Assembly: GCF_000143415.4 (NCBI RefSeq)
Contig: NW_003314331.1
Coordinates: 8,266-72,265, forward strand
Direction of reading: 5' to 3'
Origin: Selaginella moellendorffii
Lineage: Eukaryota; Streptophyta; Lycopodiopsida; Selaginellales; Selaginellaceae
DNA: 64,000 bases
Shown in pieces: positions 19,403-30,139 of the stretch (the first letter of the stretch is position 1; each line of letters opens with the position of its first letter). The position numbers and the translations under genes are program-made. A model generated the notes under the pieces. That model saw nothing but the letters and a program-made list of their open reading frames with translations. It was not told the origin of the DNA and did no database searches.

Positions 19403-21834
19403 TTGAATGGAGAAAACTTCTATGCCGTGGAAGCCATGGCGTTTGCAGCGTCGGCTTCAGCAGCGTCATCGAGAGGGCAATACAACCAAGGCCTTGATTC
19501 TGCTTGCTGCAAAGTTCAATCCAGGATATCATTTCTCAAGCTTCGCCGGGTGAATGCTATAGCTCTGGAAGCAGCAGTGAAAGAAGATCCGGAGCAGTTG
19601 TCCCCATTGATAACACCAGTAAGTCTCTTGGATTCACATTGAGCTCTCATTGTCTTTGTCTTTGCAGAAACGAACTACAGACTTTCAAACACTCTTTCGG
19701 AGACTTTGCAAAGTTGCTCAACCTTACTGGCTCGACTCCAAGGAGGGTAACCAGGCAATTATCCGATTAGTGTTTTTGCTCTTACGCTTGCTTCCACGGG
19801 GACGAGCGTGGCATTTAGCTACCTTGGAAGGAGTTTTGACAACGCCTTGACAAGTAAGTGTTTCCAGATGTGTCAGATTTCCTTAAATTTTTCTCCAGGT
19901 AAGAATCGAGAGGAGTTTGTCAAGCAACTGATCTATTATTTGGGGCTCCTGGTCGCAGCACTTCCAGTAAGTCGTTTGTATGTTTGTGTCTTTTTCAGCG
20001 TGTAATTAACTCGACTATCTTCGAGGTTTATGTTATCCGCGGATACGCACAAGATACTGTTGCTCTTCGATGGCGAGCTTGGATGACGAAACGCTACATG
20101 GCTCAGTATTTTTCTCAGAGATCCTATTACAACATCCAATCTCTAGCACTCATCGACAATCCGGATCAGAGAGTTGTGGATGATATTGACTCGTTCACTG
20201 GCACGGCGCTTAGATTTAGCATGACGCTGTTCCATTCCATCACCGATCTGGCGTCCTTTAGCGGAATTCTATACCGAATTTATCCACCACTGTTTGGTGT
20301 CTTGCTGGTTTACTCCATTGGTGGCTCTTGCATTACTTTCCTACTTGGAAAGGTATGGTTTTATCTTGTTGCTTTCAGCGAGTTTGTGATGTTTTTCTTG
20401 CAGGATCTCATGAACTTGAATTTCATCCAAGAAAAGAGCGAAGCAGATTTTCGATATGGATTGGTGCGAATTCGAGAAAATGCAGAGTCCATCGCGTTTT
20501 ATGGGGGAGAAAAGGATGAACTTCAGTTGCTGCTGGAACGTTTTAAGCAAGCTTTATCCAACTACAGTGTAAGTTTTGCTGGTTTTTCCATTGTGATTCT
20601 TTCGACAATGTAAGTTACTGCATTGTCTTTGCAGAAACTACTCATAGCTTCGCGAAACTTAAGATTTTTCCAAATTTTCTACAACAACTTGATCCAAATC
20701 CTGCCCGCCGCCGTGGTGGCTCCGTTCTACTTTGCTGGAAAAGTCGACTTTGGGATCGCCAGTCAGTCTTTCCATGCTTTCAGCTCCGTTCTCGACGACC
20801 TCTCCTTGGTCGTGGATGAGTTTCAATCGCTTAGTTCCTTCTCCGCGGTCGTCGATCGCCTTGGTACACTTTCCTTCGTTTCCTTGGTTCTCTTCGAGCT
20901 ACCTTTACATTCACAGGTGAATTCAGTGACATATTGGATCAACAAGGCGTAGTGAATGCTTCGGAGCCAAGCACCATCAAATCGATCGAGACCACGGAAA
21001 GCGAGGTTCTTATAGAAGTTTCGACCTTGACACTGTTGTCTCCTCAACAGACACTGACTCTTGTCGAGGGGCTCTCTTTCAGGATGGTCGCTGGACAAAA
21101 TCTTCTGGTCTGTGAATTTCTCAAAGTTTCTTCGTTGCTATCAGATGAATAACTCGGGTTTAAGACCAGATAACTGGCCCCAGTGGAAGTGGCAAGACAT
21201 CGTTCTTGCAGGACTATGGAAATCCGGGCAAGGAACCATAGCAAGAAACGCTGCCATGGATGTATTCTTCGTGCCGCAAAAGCCATACATGACTCTTGGA
21301 ACACTCCGGCAACAATTGCTATATCCAACTTGGAGCACAGACGGGGAGAAAAAACACGATCATGGTAGCGAGAATTTTGGTCTTTTACTGCACGTGAATC
21401 TATCGGAAGTGTGCTCTCATGATCCAGAATCCAAGCACAGCGATGCCGACTTGATGGAAGTCTTGCGTAGAGTGAAGCTTGAACAGCTCCTGGAACGCTC
21501 GATTCACTTGGACGCGAATGCCGACTGGTCCAGTGTCTTGTCACTGGGAGAGCAACAGCGCCTGGCTTTTGCTCGATTGCTTCTATCAAAACCAAAGCTT
21601 GCGCTCCTGGATGAAGCAACCAGTGCCATAGACGAAGCAACTGAGGTAAAAGCTTGTCTCTTTGGTTCTCTTCTAAGATCTAGTCACTCTACGCAGGCTT
21701 ACTTGTATCGACTTCTCCTAGAATCCGGAACTTGTGTGATGAGCGTTGGGCATCGCAGCACGCTTCGCGAATTCCACACGCACTTGCTCTTCTTTTCCCC
21801 GCGAATCTCCGGAACGAGCTTCGCCACACTATAG
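19403..21834 (+). pseudogene. ABCD2-type plastid ABC half-transporter, broken after Walker A
   Basis: Nine exon-like segments on the plus strand: about 19,403-19,618, 19,668-19,853, 19,899-19,966, about 19,999-20,352, 20,404-20,568, 20,635-20,863, 20,917-21,107, 21,170-21,645 and 21,697-21,834. The membrane part (ABC_membrane_2 type) has LFRRLCKVAQPYW, LRWRAWMTKRYMAQYFSQRS, NPDQRVVDDIDSFT and EKSEADFRYGLVRIRENAES. The nucleotide-binding part has Walker A GPSGSGKTS, Q-loop VPQKPYMTLGTLRQQLLYP, signature LSLGEQQRLAFARLLL, Walker B KLALLDEATSAID and H-loop SVGHRSTLREFH. The closest family is plant ABCD2/chloroplast, of cyanobacterial origin. Right after KTSFL the expected next residues are missing: AGLW follows in another frame, fitting loss of about 10 bases, and the original frame hits TAG near 21,240. 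A second frame problem lies near 19,771-19,779. Recently inactivated, unless the assembly has errors at these two points. Confidence 0.8.
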
Positions 21835-21949
21835 CAAGGCTGCAAAGCGCTTGCTTGCTCGCATTCCCAAAAGCCAGTCTTCCACTTATCCACTGCAATG
21901 GACGAAGAACTACTGCTACTCAAAGCTGGTTCTTTGAGGAAGGTCTTGT

Positions 21950-22200
21950 AATGACCACTCCGAGATACTCCAGCAGCTCCATGCAACGATCTGTCGCAAG
22001 TTTGGAGCTGTGGAGGAAGCGGCTGCGGTGTTTGATAGCATCCAGCGTCCAAACGTCTTCTCGTGGAACAACACCGTCACGGTGTATGCACAGCGACGCC
22101 ATGTCCGAGAGGAACTCCGTGTCCTGGAACACAATGGTGACGGGCTATGCCCAGACTGGGTATCTCACACAGGCTGCTCGAGAGAATGCCACAGCATGGA
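21950..22200 (+). pseudogene. PPR protein fragment (plus strand)
   Basis: The plus strand reads VEEAAAVFDSIQRPNVFSWN at about 22,007-22,065, then in a shifted frame MSERNSVSWNTMVTGYAQTG at about 22,103-22,162. Both are PLS-type pentatricopeptide motifs of organellar RNA-binding proteins. The frameshift and the short length show a dead fragment. It abuts the end of the broken ABC transporter. Confidence 0.7.
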
Positions 22201-22210
22201 GTGGTTTCGG

Positions 22211-22648
22211 TCAGTGCTTTGGTCGTGGGCTTTTCACCATACCAAGCTCGGGCATATCATCAAACAAATCTCGGAACTCTCGCATATGCCCATTCACGGC
22301 ATAGGCAGCCAACATAGCCGTCCAAGACACAGCATTGAGCTCTGGAAACCGATCAAAAAGCGTCCTTGCGTTCTCGAGCTGACCCATCTGACCCAGCGAG
22401 TCGATCATAGCAGTCCATGAGACAACGTTCCACGCTGGCATTCTCTCAATCCAAGTTATGAGGTTGGACGATTCTCTCAAAAGTAGCCTCTCAAAAAATA
22501 GTCGAGTATTTTCCTCTGCTTGCTCGGTTTGGCCGGGATTTGGGATGAGTTTGCAAGCATACGTAAATCGTGGAACCTTGTAGTCCATTGTCATGCCACA
22601 AATGGAGATTTGGTAGTTCCTCGCAGGGATTCCATGGAAGATATCCAA
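22211..22648 (-). pseudogene. PPR protein fragment (minus strand)
   Basis: A 145-codon minus-strand frame contains two PLS-type PPR units: MPAWNVVSWTAMIDSLGQMG with ARTLFDRFPE, then LNAVSWTAMLAAYAVNGHMR with FRDLFDDMPE. The N-terminal 50 residues do not look like PPR and no targeting peptide is evident. It converges on the plus-strand fragment at 21,950-22,200, so an original gene was probably split by an inversion. PPR genes usually have ten or more repeats. Confidence 0.65.
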
Positions 22649-22649
22649 T

Positions 22650-23280
22650 CCTTCCAGGCTTCCATGGTTCCTAGCAAAGTCCTAGAACATTTTGTAACCA
22701 TTTTTCAGCTCATTATATTCCTTCCTCCTTATAAGAAGTCTTTGCCCTCAAAGATAGCATCACAACCAAACTTGCCAAGTTTGATTCACAAACTTGTAGG
22801 GATTTGTTGGAGCAAATACTTACATCCTTTTACTTCTTTTATGAACTATTTTTGTTTCAAACTTCTAAAGAAGAATTCCCTACCTATCAGCCTTAGCACC
22901 TTGTAAGGCTTTTTATTTTTCTACTCATACAATCTTTGAGGAGCCTCCCATATAATAATCTTTTAAGAGAGATTCCAACAAGTAGCATGCCTTTTAGAGC
23001 TGAGAAGGCATGCTACTCTATATATTGCAGGTAAATTGGAGTCAATTCTTATGGAATGATTGTTTCTTTATGGATCAAGTTACACTAGTTATAGTAGCAA
23101 GGTAGTTCAAAGGAAGCTGGGGTTGAGTATCTTGGCCTTGTACTTGGGTGTCACACCAGTCTCACTAAGAGTTGATAAGAAATTTGTGAGAGATTTCAAA
23201 GCACTATTATTTTTCTTCTCTTATGTTCTTGTTTTTTTCTTTTCCCTTTAAATAGCCATACCTAGCCATGTAAGTTGAGT
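22650..23280. other. intergenic, repeat-like
   Basis: AT-rich DNA with no recognised motif. The stretch from about 22,990 to 23,200 has the composition of the retroelement DNA elsewhere in the window. Confidence 0.4.
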
Positions 23281-23860
23281 CCAAAATAAAGTTCGAAATG
23301 AAGTTTAAGATGGAATGCATAAAGGAGTCTAACATGGAATTTGAAATGGAGTCCAAAAAAGAGTCCAATATGGAATTCAAAATGAAGTTTAAAATGGAGC
23401 TTAAAGTCGAGTCTAAAATGGAGATTGAGACCAGGTCCAAAATTGAGAACAAAACCAAGATTGAAACTAAGACTGAAACCAAATTTAAATCCAAGTTTGA
23501 GTCTAAGGGTGAAAGCCTAAAGCTATTGTCTCCCAAACCCTAAGGGGTTTGGGGAGCTCCAAAAGGATAATAAAGAGAGGACTTTAATAAAATTAGTTTT
23601 GCGAGGAAAAGTTAGTGTGACCAAGGATATTTATATAGTGGATGATGATATAACTATTGAGGAGTCTAAAGTTAAAGTGAACATAGATGAATAAATAGAG
23701 CAACTTAATGAAGTGTTCAAGAATTAACTCTAGCTTCCTTGGGAGATCAATGCTCGATACTCCCAATTTAAATATGGGGTAGCACTACCTACTTGGATAG
23801 CTAGTGTGGTTTAATGGAACCTTACTCCAACCACATGGCTAGAGCACCAAGAGGTGGAAG
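23281..23860 (+). repeat. dispersed repeat with Lys/Glu-rich frame, copy 1
   Basis: Bases 23,298-23,543 form an 81-codon open frame made of alternating basic and acidic codons (patterns like KMEIETRSKIENKTKIETKT), ending ESLKLLSPKP. A short inverted repeat (CCAAACCCTAAGGGGTTTGG) lies just after the stop. The following 300 bases match copy 2 at about 25,500-25,780, with shared pieces such as AAGTGTTCAAGA, TACTCCCAAT and TGTGTGGTTTA equivalents. It is a mobile or segmental repeat unit of unknown class. Confidence 0.7.
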
Positions 23861-23869
23861 GTGGGAAGA

Positions 23870-24740
23870 GTACTCACAAATTTCATGTTTGGCTATGGTA
23901 ATTTGAAATGTTGTCCTAAAGTTTTAAATTGTAGAAATGAAGAAGAGCAATCCTCTTGTGTAGTAACCAAGAATACAGTCACGTGGCAAGGAAGTCCCAA
24001 GACTTAGTGGTCAAACCTTTGAGCTTTGACCCAATGGCAATGTTAACGAGCACGACTGTATACAAAAAGAGATTTAATGGGGACCAAAAAAAAGATATTG
24101 GGGAAGGATGTTCCTTATGTCTTTGATAGAGAAGGGTGTTCCCCATGTCTTTAAGCATCCTAAGGATGATATATTATGGTATAAGATAACCACTCATGGA
24201 CGAAGATGAGACTTTGGGAGATGAAATTATGGTATGGGTGGTCTTGAACTACTCACGAGACAAAGGTGAATGGATATAGCATTAGTGTAATTGACTAATA
24301 TATTAGTGGTACCTTTGGGTGTTTGTCATGAGATTGGACACATGGAGCATTTAGACCAAATGCAAAGGCTAAATAGTATAGATGTCATTCATAAAACTAA
24401 TATATCCCCTAATAGAATGGAAAATTTAATTGCTTACAGAGTGTTATACTAAACAACTAGGGACTAGCTTATTTGCCACTTATAGCAAACTTAAAGGAGG
24501 TTTATTTTTACCTATAGTAATATAGAACAACTCATAGTAACCATTGATAGACTAACATTAATCTTGTTAACTTGAAGTGTAACTTTGAGTTGTTAATGTG
24601 CCTCACTCACGAGCCCAAGCACAAACTCATACAAATGATACATCTCAATCCATCTTATATGCCCAAGCGCAAGCTCATATAATATGGTATGGTGATCAAA
24701 GTGGGTCATGGTGTTCACACTTTGTGAGAAATTATTATAA
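23870..24740. other. repeat-derived DNA
   Basis: No coding motif. Bases about 24,320-24,450 resemble 62,590-62,780 (shared TGGAGCA-TTAGAC-AAATGCAA and TGGAAAATTTA pieces), which lie beside a Ty3/gypsy integrase; this suggests a retroelement origin. Confidence 0.5.
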
Positions 24741-25212
24741 ATGTGACTATAAATATTAAAAGTTTCTGATCAGCAAGTCTTTTTGGATATTCTTCTTTTA
24801 CTGCCATGATGGCAGGAGGTCAGTATTGCTCCCCATTTTACATTCCATAGATATGCCTAACTCACCAATCTAGACACTTTCTATAAATAGTCATTGGGAC
24901 CGAACATATGAAGCATGATAGCAAAGGTGTTTGGCAAATACGGTAAGCTATCTTATAACAATATTAATGGACTAGACTCAATATACAAGGGTTCTTGTCA
25001 AGTTAGTGCAAGATAGAGCAAAAGAAAACTAAGAGTCGAGCCAAGTATACTCAGCAAGAAACATATAAAAGTTCTTACCTTGGCTAAGTACAGATGTTAA
25101 GCTCAATTTACTAAAAGGAACCAACAATACTGACCTCCTGCCATTATAGCAGTAAGGAAAGAATATCCAAAAGGACTTACTGACAAGTAATTTCTAATAC
25201 CTGCAGTCACAT
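24741..25212. mobile_element. foldback element with 88-bp imperfect inverted repeats
   Basis: The left arm 24,741-24,828 begins ATGTGACT and ends CAGTATTG. The right arm 25,125-25,212 is its reverse complement with scattered mismatches; the best block covers TTTTGGATATTCTT and GGCAGGAGGTCAGTATTG. The 296-bp centre has no coding capacity. This is the form of a MITE or foldback transposon. No clear target-site duplication was found. Confidence 0.8.
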
Positions 25213-25309
25213 TTGCAACATGCTTGATGAACAAGCATGGAGCAATCTAAAAGGCAATCTAAAAAAAGACACAAAAAGAATTGATATATGGTAAGTGTTA
25301 TGATACATA

Positions 25310-25780
25310 GAAGTGTTGAGACCGAGTCCGAAATCAAGTCTGAGATGGAGGCTAAAGCCAAGCCCAAGATGGAGGTTGAGACAAAGATTGAAATGGAGTT
25401 CAAATTTGAGTTTGAGATTGAGTTCAAGTTCGAGTTCGAGATTGAGACTGAGTCTAAGTCCAAGTCCAAGTCTGAGGGTGAAAGCCCAAAACAATTGTCT
25501 CCCAAACTTTAGGGGGTTTAATAAATCCCTACAGGATAAAAGGGGTGGAAGACTTCAGTGGAACTAGTAAGGCTAGTGTGACTATCAAAACTAAAGTGAA
25601 TATAAATGGATAAGTAGGGTGATTTAGTGAAGTGTTCAAGAGTTAACTTGAGCTCCCCCGAGAGATCAAATAGTAAATATTCCCAATCCAAATATAAATG
25701 GCACTATTTATTTGGATACCTTGTGTGGTTTATCAAAACTTCACTCTAACCATATGGGTGGGGCACTCTAGTGGTAGAAC
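25310..25780 (+). repeat. dispersed repeat with Lys/Glu-rich frame, copy 2
   Basis: Open frame 25,288-25,512 (74 codons) of the same type as copy 1: units such as KMEVETKIEMEFKFEFEIEF, ending ESPKQLSPKL. The end motif (E-S-x-K-x-L-S-P-K) and the following 270 bases match copy 1 at 23,281-23,860. Both copies lie in the same orientation about 2 kb apart, with the foldback element between them. Confidence 0.7.
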
Positions 25781-25789
25781 TTTCACACA

Positions 25790-27280
25790 TTATTTAAAAA
25801 TTCCCTTTGATGGCAATACATATTAGCAATACATGCCAGCAATACAAGTGGACCACCTAGTCATGGCAAGCCATCAGGGACAGCACTAGGCCCTAGAGGT
25901 CCCAATCACAAAGAAGCTCAGTGTCAAGTGAGACCATTCATCATTGATGTAAGGTTTCATATTCTCTCTCTTTTTCCCAACAGCACTACATATGATTGAT
26001 GCCTAGTGAGTAAGAAGCTCCTTGTCTTGATGCTTGATCGATAAGAGGAAGTGCTGTAATAGCCATTGCAAATAGGAATTCATGACTGATACATATCCTG
26101 TAGGCTATGTGCCTCTCCTTCAACACAAGCTCTAGCTTCCAAATGGCTAAGAGAAGCAAAAAGAGTTAGTTGAATTCAACATTATGCATCCTGCCACCTT
26201 TTTGCCACTCTATCAACACAAGCTCTAACTTCCCGGATTCCAGCCAAGAGAGATCATAATCTTGAAGAAAGAGTTGGGCAAATTTGACATCATGCAAGAT
26301 GAGTGCTTATATAATCCTTCCTTCTTGTTTGTTCTTTCTTTGTCTACCTGGACTATGCAACAAATGATGCTGGAATGTACTTGTCTTGGTAATCTAGAGA
26401 CAAGATCTCAACACTATAATGGGTTCTCACACACTTTTTTTATACATTTTGATTTGTTCCAGTGGACTAACATATCCAATGGGAGTGTGTACCATCCAAA
26501 CTCTAGAAACAGTTTAATCTATGTAAGGAGAGGAGATCCACTAAGATATTCCTCTCAATTTAGTGGTTTGAAGCTCTATATAAAGATTAAATATATAATA
26601 TTTTTATAATGAGAAATTAACTCTTGCATACCTCTGAATTCCAGGATAAAGTCTGTGCTGCCTTCTACATTGTGCTCCTTAGACTCATTATGTTCTGGAA
26701 TGGAATCTATAATATAAAGAAAGAGAAAAGTGGTACACCACCTATCATGGTTAGAGATGTTGTTTTGTTTTACAAGTCATTGAGGCTGTTATGTCCATAT
26801 ATATATATATATCTATATGATTATATATCTATATAATCATCTGTAGTCAAATATAAAATTAAAACCTTTAGGAGCAATCATTAAAATTCAAACATATGAA
26901 TGAACTGCTTGGTAGCTCACACTATCATCCTCAGTCTCTTCTCTTTTGCATGCTCTTCAAAGTCAACTCAAAATCAGTCAATTTCACTAGGAATGTGGAT
27001 TTGTCATCAAAAAAGACTCACTGGATAAGTGAGTATGGTTGGGTGACTAGCTGGTTATAAAGCTGAGACATGCATGCAAAAGCAAAAGAAGAGTTCCACT
27101 TGTTAGGCCTTGTGCCTTGTACTGTTGCAATGAAAGCATTCATGTTGCTTTGAACCTAGATCGCTCCCATGCCTCTTGACAGGAGTGGTGCAAACAAACA
27201 CCATTAACCCAAACAGTGTTCACCAAACATATGGTATGATAACTATGGCTGTAGCTACTGAAACCAGCTCGTGGCTCCTG
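25790..27280. other. intergenic, no gene recognised
   Basis: Mixed repeat-like DNA. An AT microsatellite (TA-rich, self-complementary) lies at about 26,795-26,845. A 115-codon plus-strand frame at 26,262-26,609 has no recognisable motif and AT-rich codons, so it is not called. Confidence 0.4.
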
Positions 27281-27286
27281 AAGACC

Positions 27287-27990
27287 TCATGTATAAAGGA
27301 CATGCAACCATGGTGAGCAATGGGAGACTTGCTTGAAGAAAACGTGGTGGCTTGAGTAACGGTCTTGGCTCTTTCCAGCTATCGATCTCAAGGTTTTTAG
27401 CACCTCTATCCTACACTTGAAACTGTCAACAAAAAGCCTCACCTTATAGCAATGGTTGCTATTTTCGGCCACCACATCCAAAACATCTTTATTGTCTTCC
27501 ATTAGTGTATCCTCCAGCTGCATTTCCAGATACTGGACACAGACTGGCAATCCTTTCAAGGGTCTAGTAGCTCTCCATGTCATTCACAATCTGGAGCTCT
27601 TCTTTCGCTATTTAGATCTTTCTTTATCTTCACGCATCGCACTGGTTCACAGCATTGTTCTTTAGTTGACGAACAAACGCCATGAAGCAACCCATACCTC
27701 AACCTTAGTCAAATAGTTTTCTGTGGGTACCATGCAGTCTTCACATTGAACATGTCCTCCCTTCTCCACCAACGGCCGCTAATTCTCAATCATCTTTGAA
27801 ACCATTTCTTGGTGCTTCAAAGCACGAACATAGAGCAACTCTGGCCTGGATGGAGAGCCATTTATCACATACGTTGCAAACGAAACCCAATCTATCTTTG
27901 CCTTCCTCTTGCTCTAACACCAAACCTAAAAAGAATGGCCAGCTACACTCTCTATATGTGATTGGGAATCTCGTCTCTAGCTTCAACTAA
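27287..27990 (-). other. degenerate minus-strand coding-like region, family unknown
   Basis: Two adjacent minus-strand frames (about 27,786-27,986 and 27,287-27,583) look like coding remnants: EEGKDRLGFVCNVCDKWL, then LPVCVQYLEMQLEDTLMEDN and KVRLFVDSFKCRIEVLKTLR. Stops and shifts separate them. I do not recognise the family. Confidence 0.35.
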
Positions 27991-27999
27991 ACATGGCCT

Positions 28000-29100
28000 C
28001 TTGAAAGAAATATTTCCCCAGCTAAAACTAACCAAACCCCAAAGCTTCTTAAAACTAGGATAGTCTGTTTTTAGTGTGACATTTCAATCCTTCAGAATCC
28101 ACTGGAAAAATGTGACATCATCACTTGCCAAGTGGGGTTGATCCATTTTAATTCCTTTCAGCTACACTTCTGTGCTATAACAGAGATCCTCTTATAGATC
28201 TGGAAATGCTAAGTGGGAAAAGAATAAAGCATGAGGGTTTGGGTGTTTGGGAGTGTTTTTTGTTTGCAATGGCATCTAGCAAGAAGAAAACTAGGAATTC
28301 GTGGAATGGAATGGGCTGTCACACAAGGATCTTGCGAGAACCCTAATACATCACAAACAGAACATATGTTTTTCTTATTCAAGCTTTCCGAGCGACATAG
28401 CTTCGCGGTTGAAGCAATCAGCAGCTAGGTATGTCAGCAGGATGGAGCCGAGCCTTCTCCAGAGGTAAACAGACTGTTTCGAAAGTTAGATGAGAAGATG
28501 AGGACCCGACTGAGTGAACATCTCCATCTTAAATGCAGATGAACTTACTGGTGCAAGTTGTCACAAAGTTCTTCAGCTTGGAATCCAACTAGACGAACTT
28601 TGTGGCAACTTGCAAGGCGGAAGACGAGAAAGGGCCTGATAGGCAAGTTTCAATCCAGTGAGAGGTACACCGTCCAAATGCCGCCTGCAACCAAGCCTTA
28701 AGGGATCCAAGATCACTGTTGGTTCGCATTCTTTGGATGTCAAACATGATCTACAGAGCAGTGCTTGTGAGATCTGGTAGGCTTCTACAGCAGTTTATGA
28801 TCTCGAGAAGAATTGTTTGTGTTTGCTCTTTGTAGGACCTGGATGAGATTCAAGGCTATATTCTTCTCGTGAGTCTTATGGAAAATAGCCGTCACTGCGA
28901 CGATCCATTACTGCCTGGTCACTGCGTAAGTTTTCTCCCTTTTTATTTCTTCCGGTCCATTCAAGTATTAATGCGGAAGTTTTCCAGGTTGCCATAACTT
29001 ACTTTGTGGATAGACAACGGCCTCCTTCGACAATGCAATGCATGTCTCGAAAGGTCCAGGGTCTGGGAAAACAGGTGCTTGCAAACTTGAACCACGTAGT
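28000..29100 (+). other. exon-like fragments, family unknown
   Basis: On the plus strand, segments bounded by plausible splice sites read DELTGASCHKVLQLGIQLDE (from about 28,538), DLDEIQGYILL (from about 28,838, after TTTGTAG), a conserved-looking SRHCDDPLLPGHC (to 28,925), and VAITYFVDRQRPPSTMQCM followed by KVQGLGKQVL (from 28,989, after TTCCAG). Stops occur between them, so this looks like a broken gene. I could not name it. Confidence 0.35.
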
Positions 29101-29104
29101 CACT

Positions 29105-29480
29105 TCTACTCTCTCAGCGTTGGAACATTTATTATAGAAATCATATCCAATTATAATTATAAACTATTTTATTGATAGCTGGTAAGCTTTAGAATTGTAT
29201 GAAATAGCATCTTGGGTGCAATTCCTATGCAAATGTGGCATGCTTCATAGTAATATTATAATTGACACAATCATGTTATCATGTGCAATTGAAAACAAAA
29301 GAATATGTCCAAATAAATAGATTCGGATATTATATTTAGAAATTATAAACATGTTCCCACAATTGTGTTTTGAACTAGAATGGAAAATATATAGTGATCA
29401 TAACAATAGTCGATTGCACTAGAAAAATGTCTGGGTTTCATCTCTTTACTCCTTAGCAACACCTCCAAGTTTGATAACCT
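29105..29480. other. AT-rich intergenic DNA
   Basis: AT-rich, nothing coding seen; it is the 3' flank of the peptide gene that follows on the minus strand. Confidence 0.5.
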
Positions 29481-29484
29481 TCTC

Positions 29485-29724
29485 TCAGTTGTGATCCTTG
29501 CTTGGACCCGGTGGTGTTGTTAGAGTATTCTTGGGAAGCTTTTGGAAAACTTGGCCTTCCAGCAACATCTTCCTGTTGCCCGTCGAATTGATCGCCACTT
29601 CACTGTTATTCATTCCAATCCTGAATAAAGATCCACTCACTCCACCATGGCACTCGCAAAGACACGGAGAGAACATCACCATCATCACGAGGAAGACAGC
29701 CAGCGCCTGAGTAAATCTCGCCAT
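29485..29724 (-). CDS. IDL: IDA-like secreted signalling peptide precursor
   Basis: A single minus-strand exon of 79 residues, ATG 29,724 to TGA 29,485. Residues 1-29 are a signal peptide (hydrophobic core ALAVFLVMMVMFSPCLC). A variable middle follows. The last residues read FQKLPKNTLTTPPGPSKDHN, then stop. This matches the INFLORESCENCE DEFICIENT IN ABSCISSION family: F-x-x-LPK-x before a C-terminal PP-(S)-x-PSK-x-HN end. In Arabidopsis the mature peptide is cut out in the apoplast and binds HAESA/HSL LRR receptor kinases to control cell separation. The usual precursor length is 70-110 residues. Here one residue of the PPSxPSK core is missing (PPGPSK) and the usual Arg before HN is Asp. The CLE motif (R-x-x-P-x-G-P-x-P-x-H-N) is an alternative fit, since P, G, P, H and N also line up, but the LPK context and PSK favour IDA. 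Processing was not shown. Confidence 0.72.
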   Translation of the reverse strand: MARFTQALAVFLVMMVMFSPCLCECHGGVSGSLFRIGMNNSEVAINSTGNRKMLLEGQVFQKLPKNTLTTPPGPSKDHN

Positions 29725-30139
29725 TCCCAAAGAGCCTAGAACGGATCCGGTCCCTCTAGACGATGATTCTTAGCACTGTGATCGCGTTGTCAAAATCTCC
29801 AAAACCGGTGATATGAATCGTCGAGAACGTACCTTGAAAACTCTACTATGATCGCCCGAGTGGAAAAATTCGATGCGTATGCTTGGACATGCCCTACCTA
29901 TTATTTGTTTTTTTCACGCGAGTCCAGGAACTGCCGCGCTACCGCGTAATGAAATCTCTGAGTGTGAAGATTTGCCGTACTCGTGAGTTGCTTCGAGTGC
30001 TCTTGCTTCGTCTGAAACTAAGGCACGAGCTCTTGGCAGAGGTTTGCGGACTGGGAACTTGTCTCCCGATAATTTGTAAGTTTCCTGGAACACCTTTTCT
30101 ATCTCAGAAACTCGTTTGTCGCCGTTTCTTTTCCTTGAT

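Noticed and set aside
26262-26609. 115-codon plus-strand frame
   Set aside because: AT-rich, no motif, no splice or promoter support.
29485-29724. Reading the small secreted peptide as a CLE peptide
   Set aside because: P4, G6, P7, H11 and N12 of CLE do line up, but the first Arg and P9 are absent while LPK and PSK match IDA; IDA is preferred, not proven.
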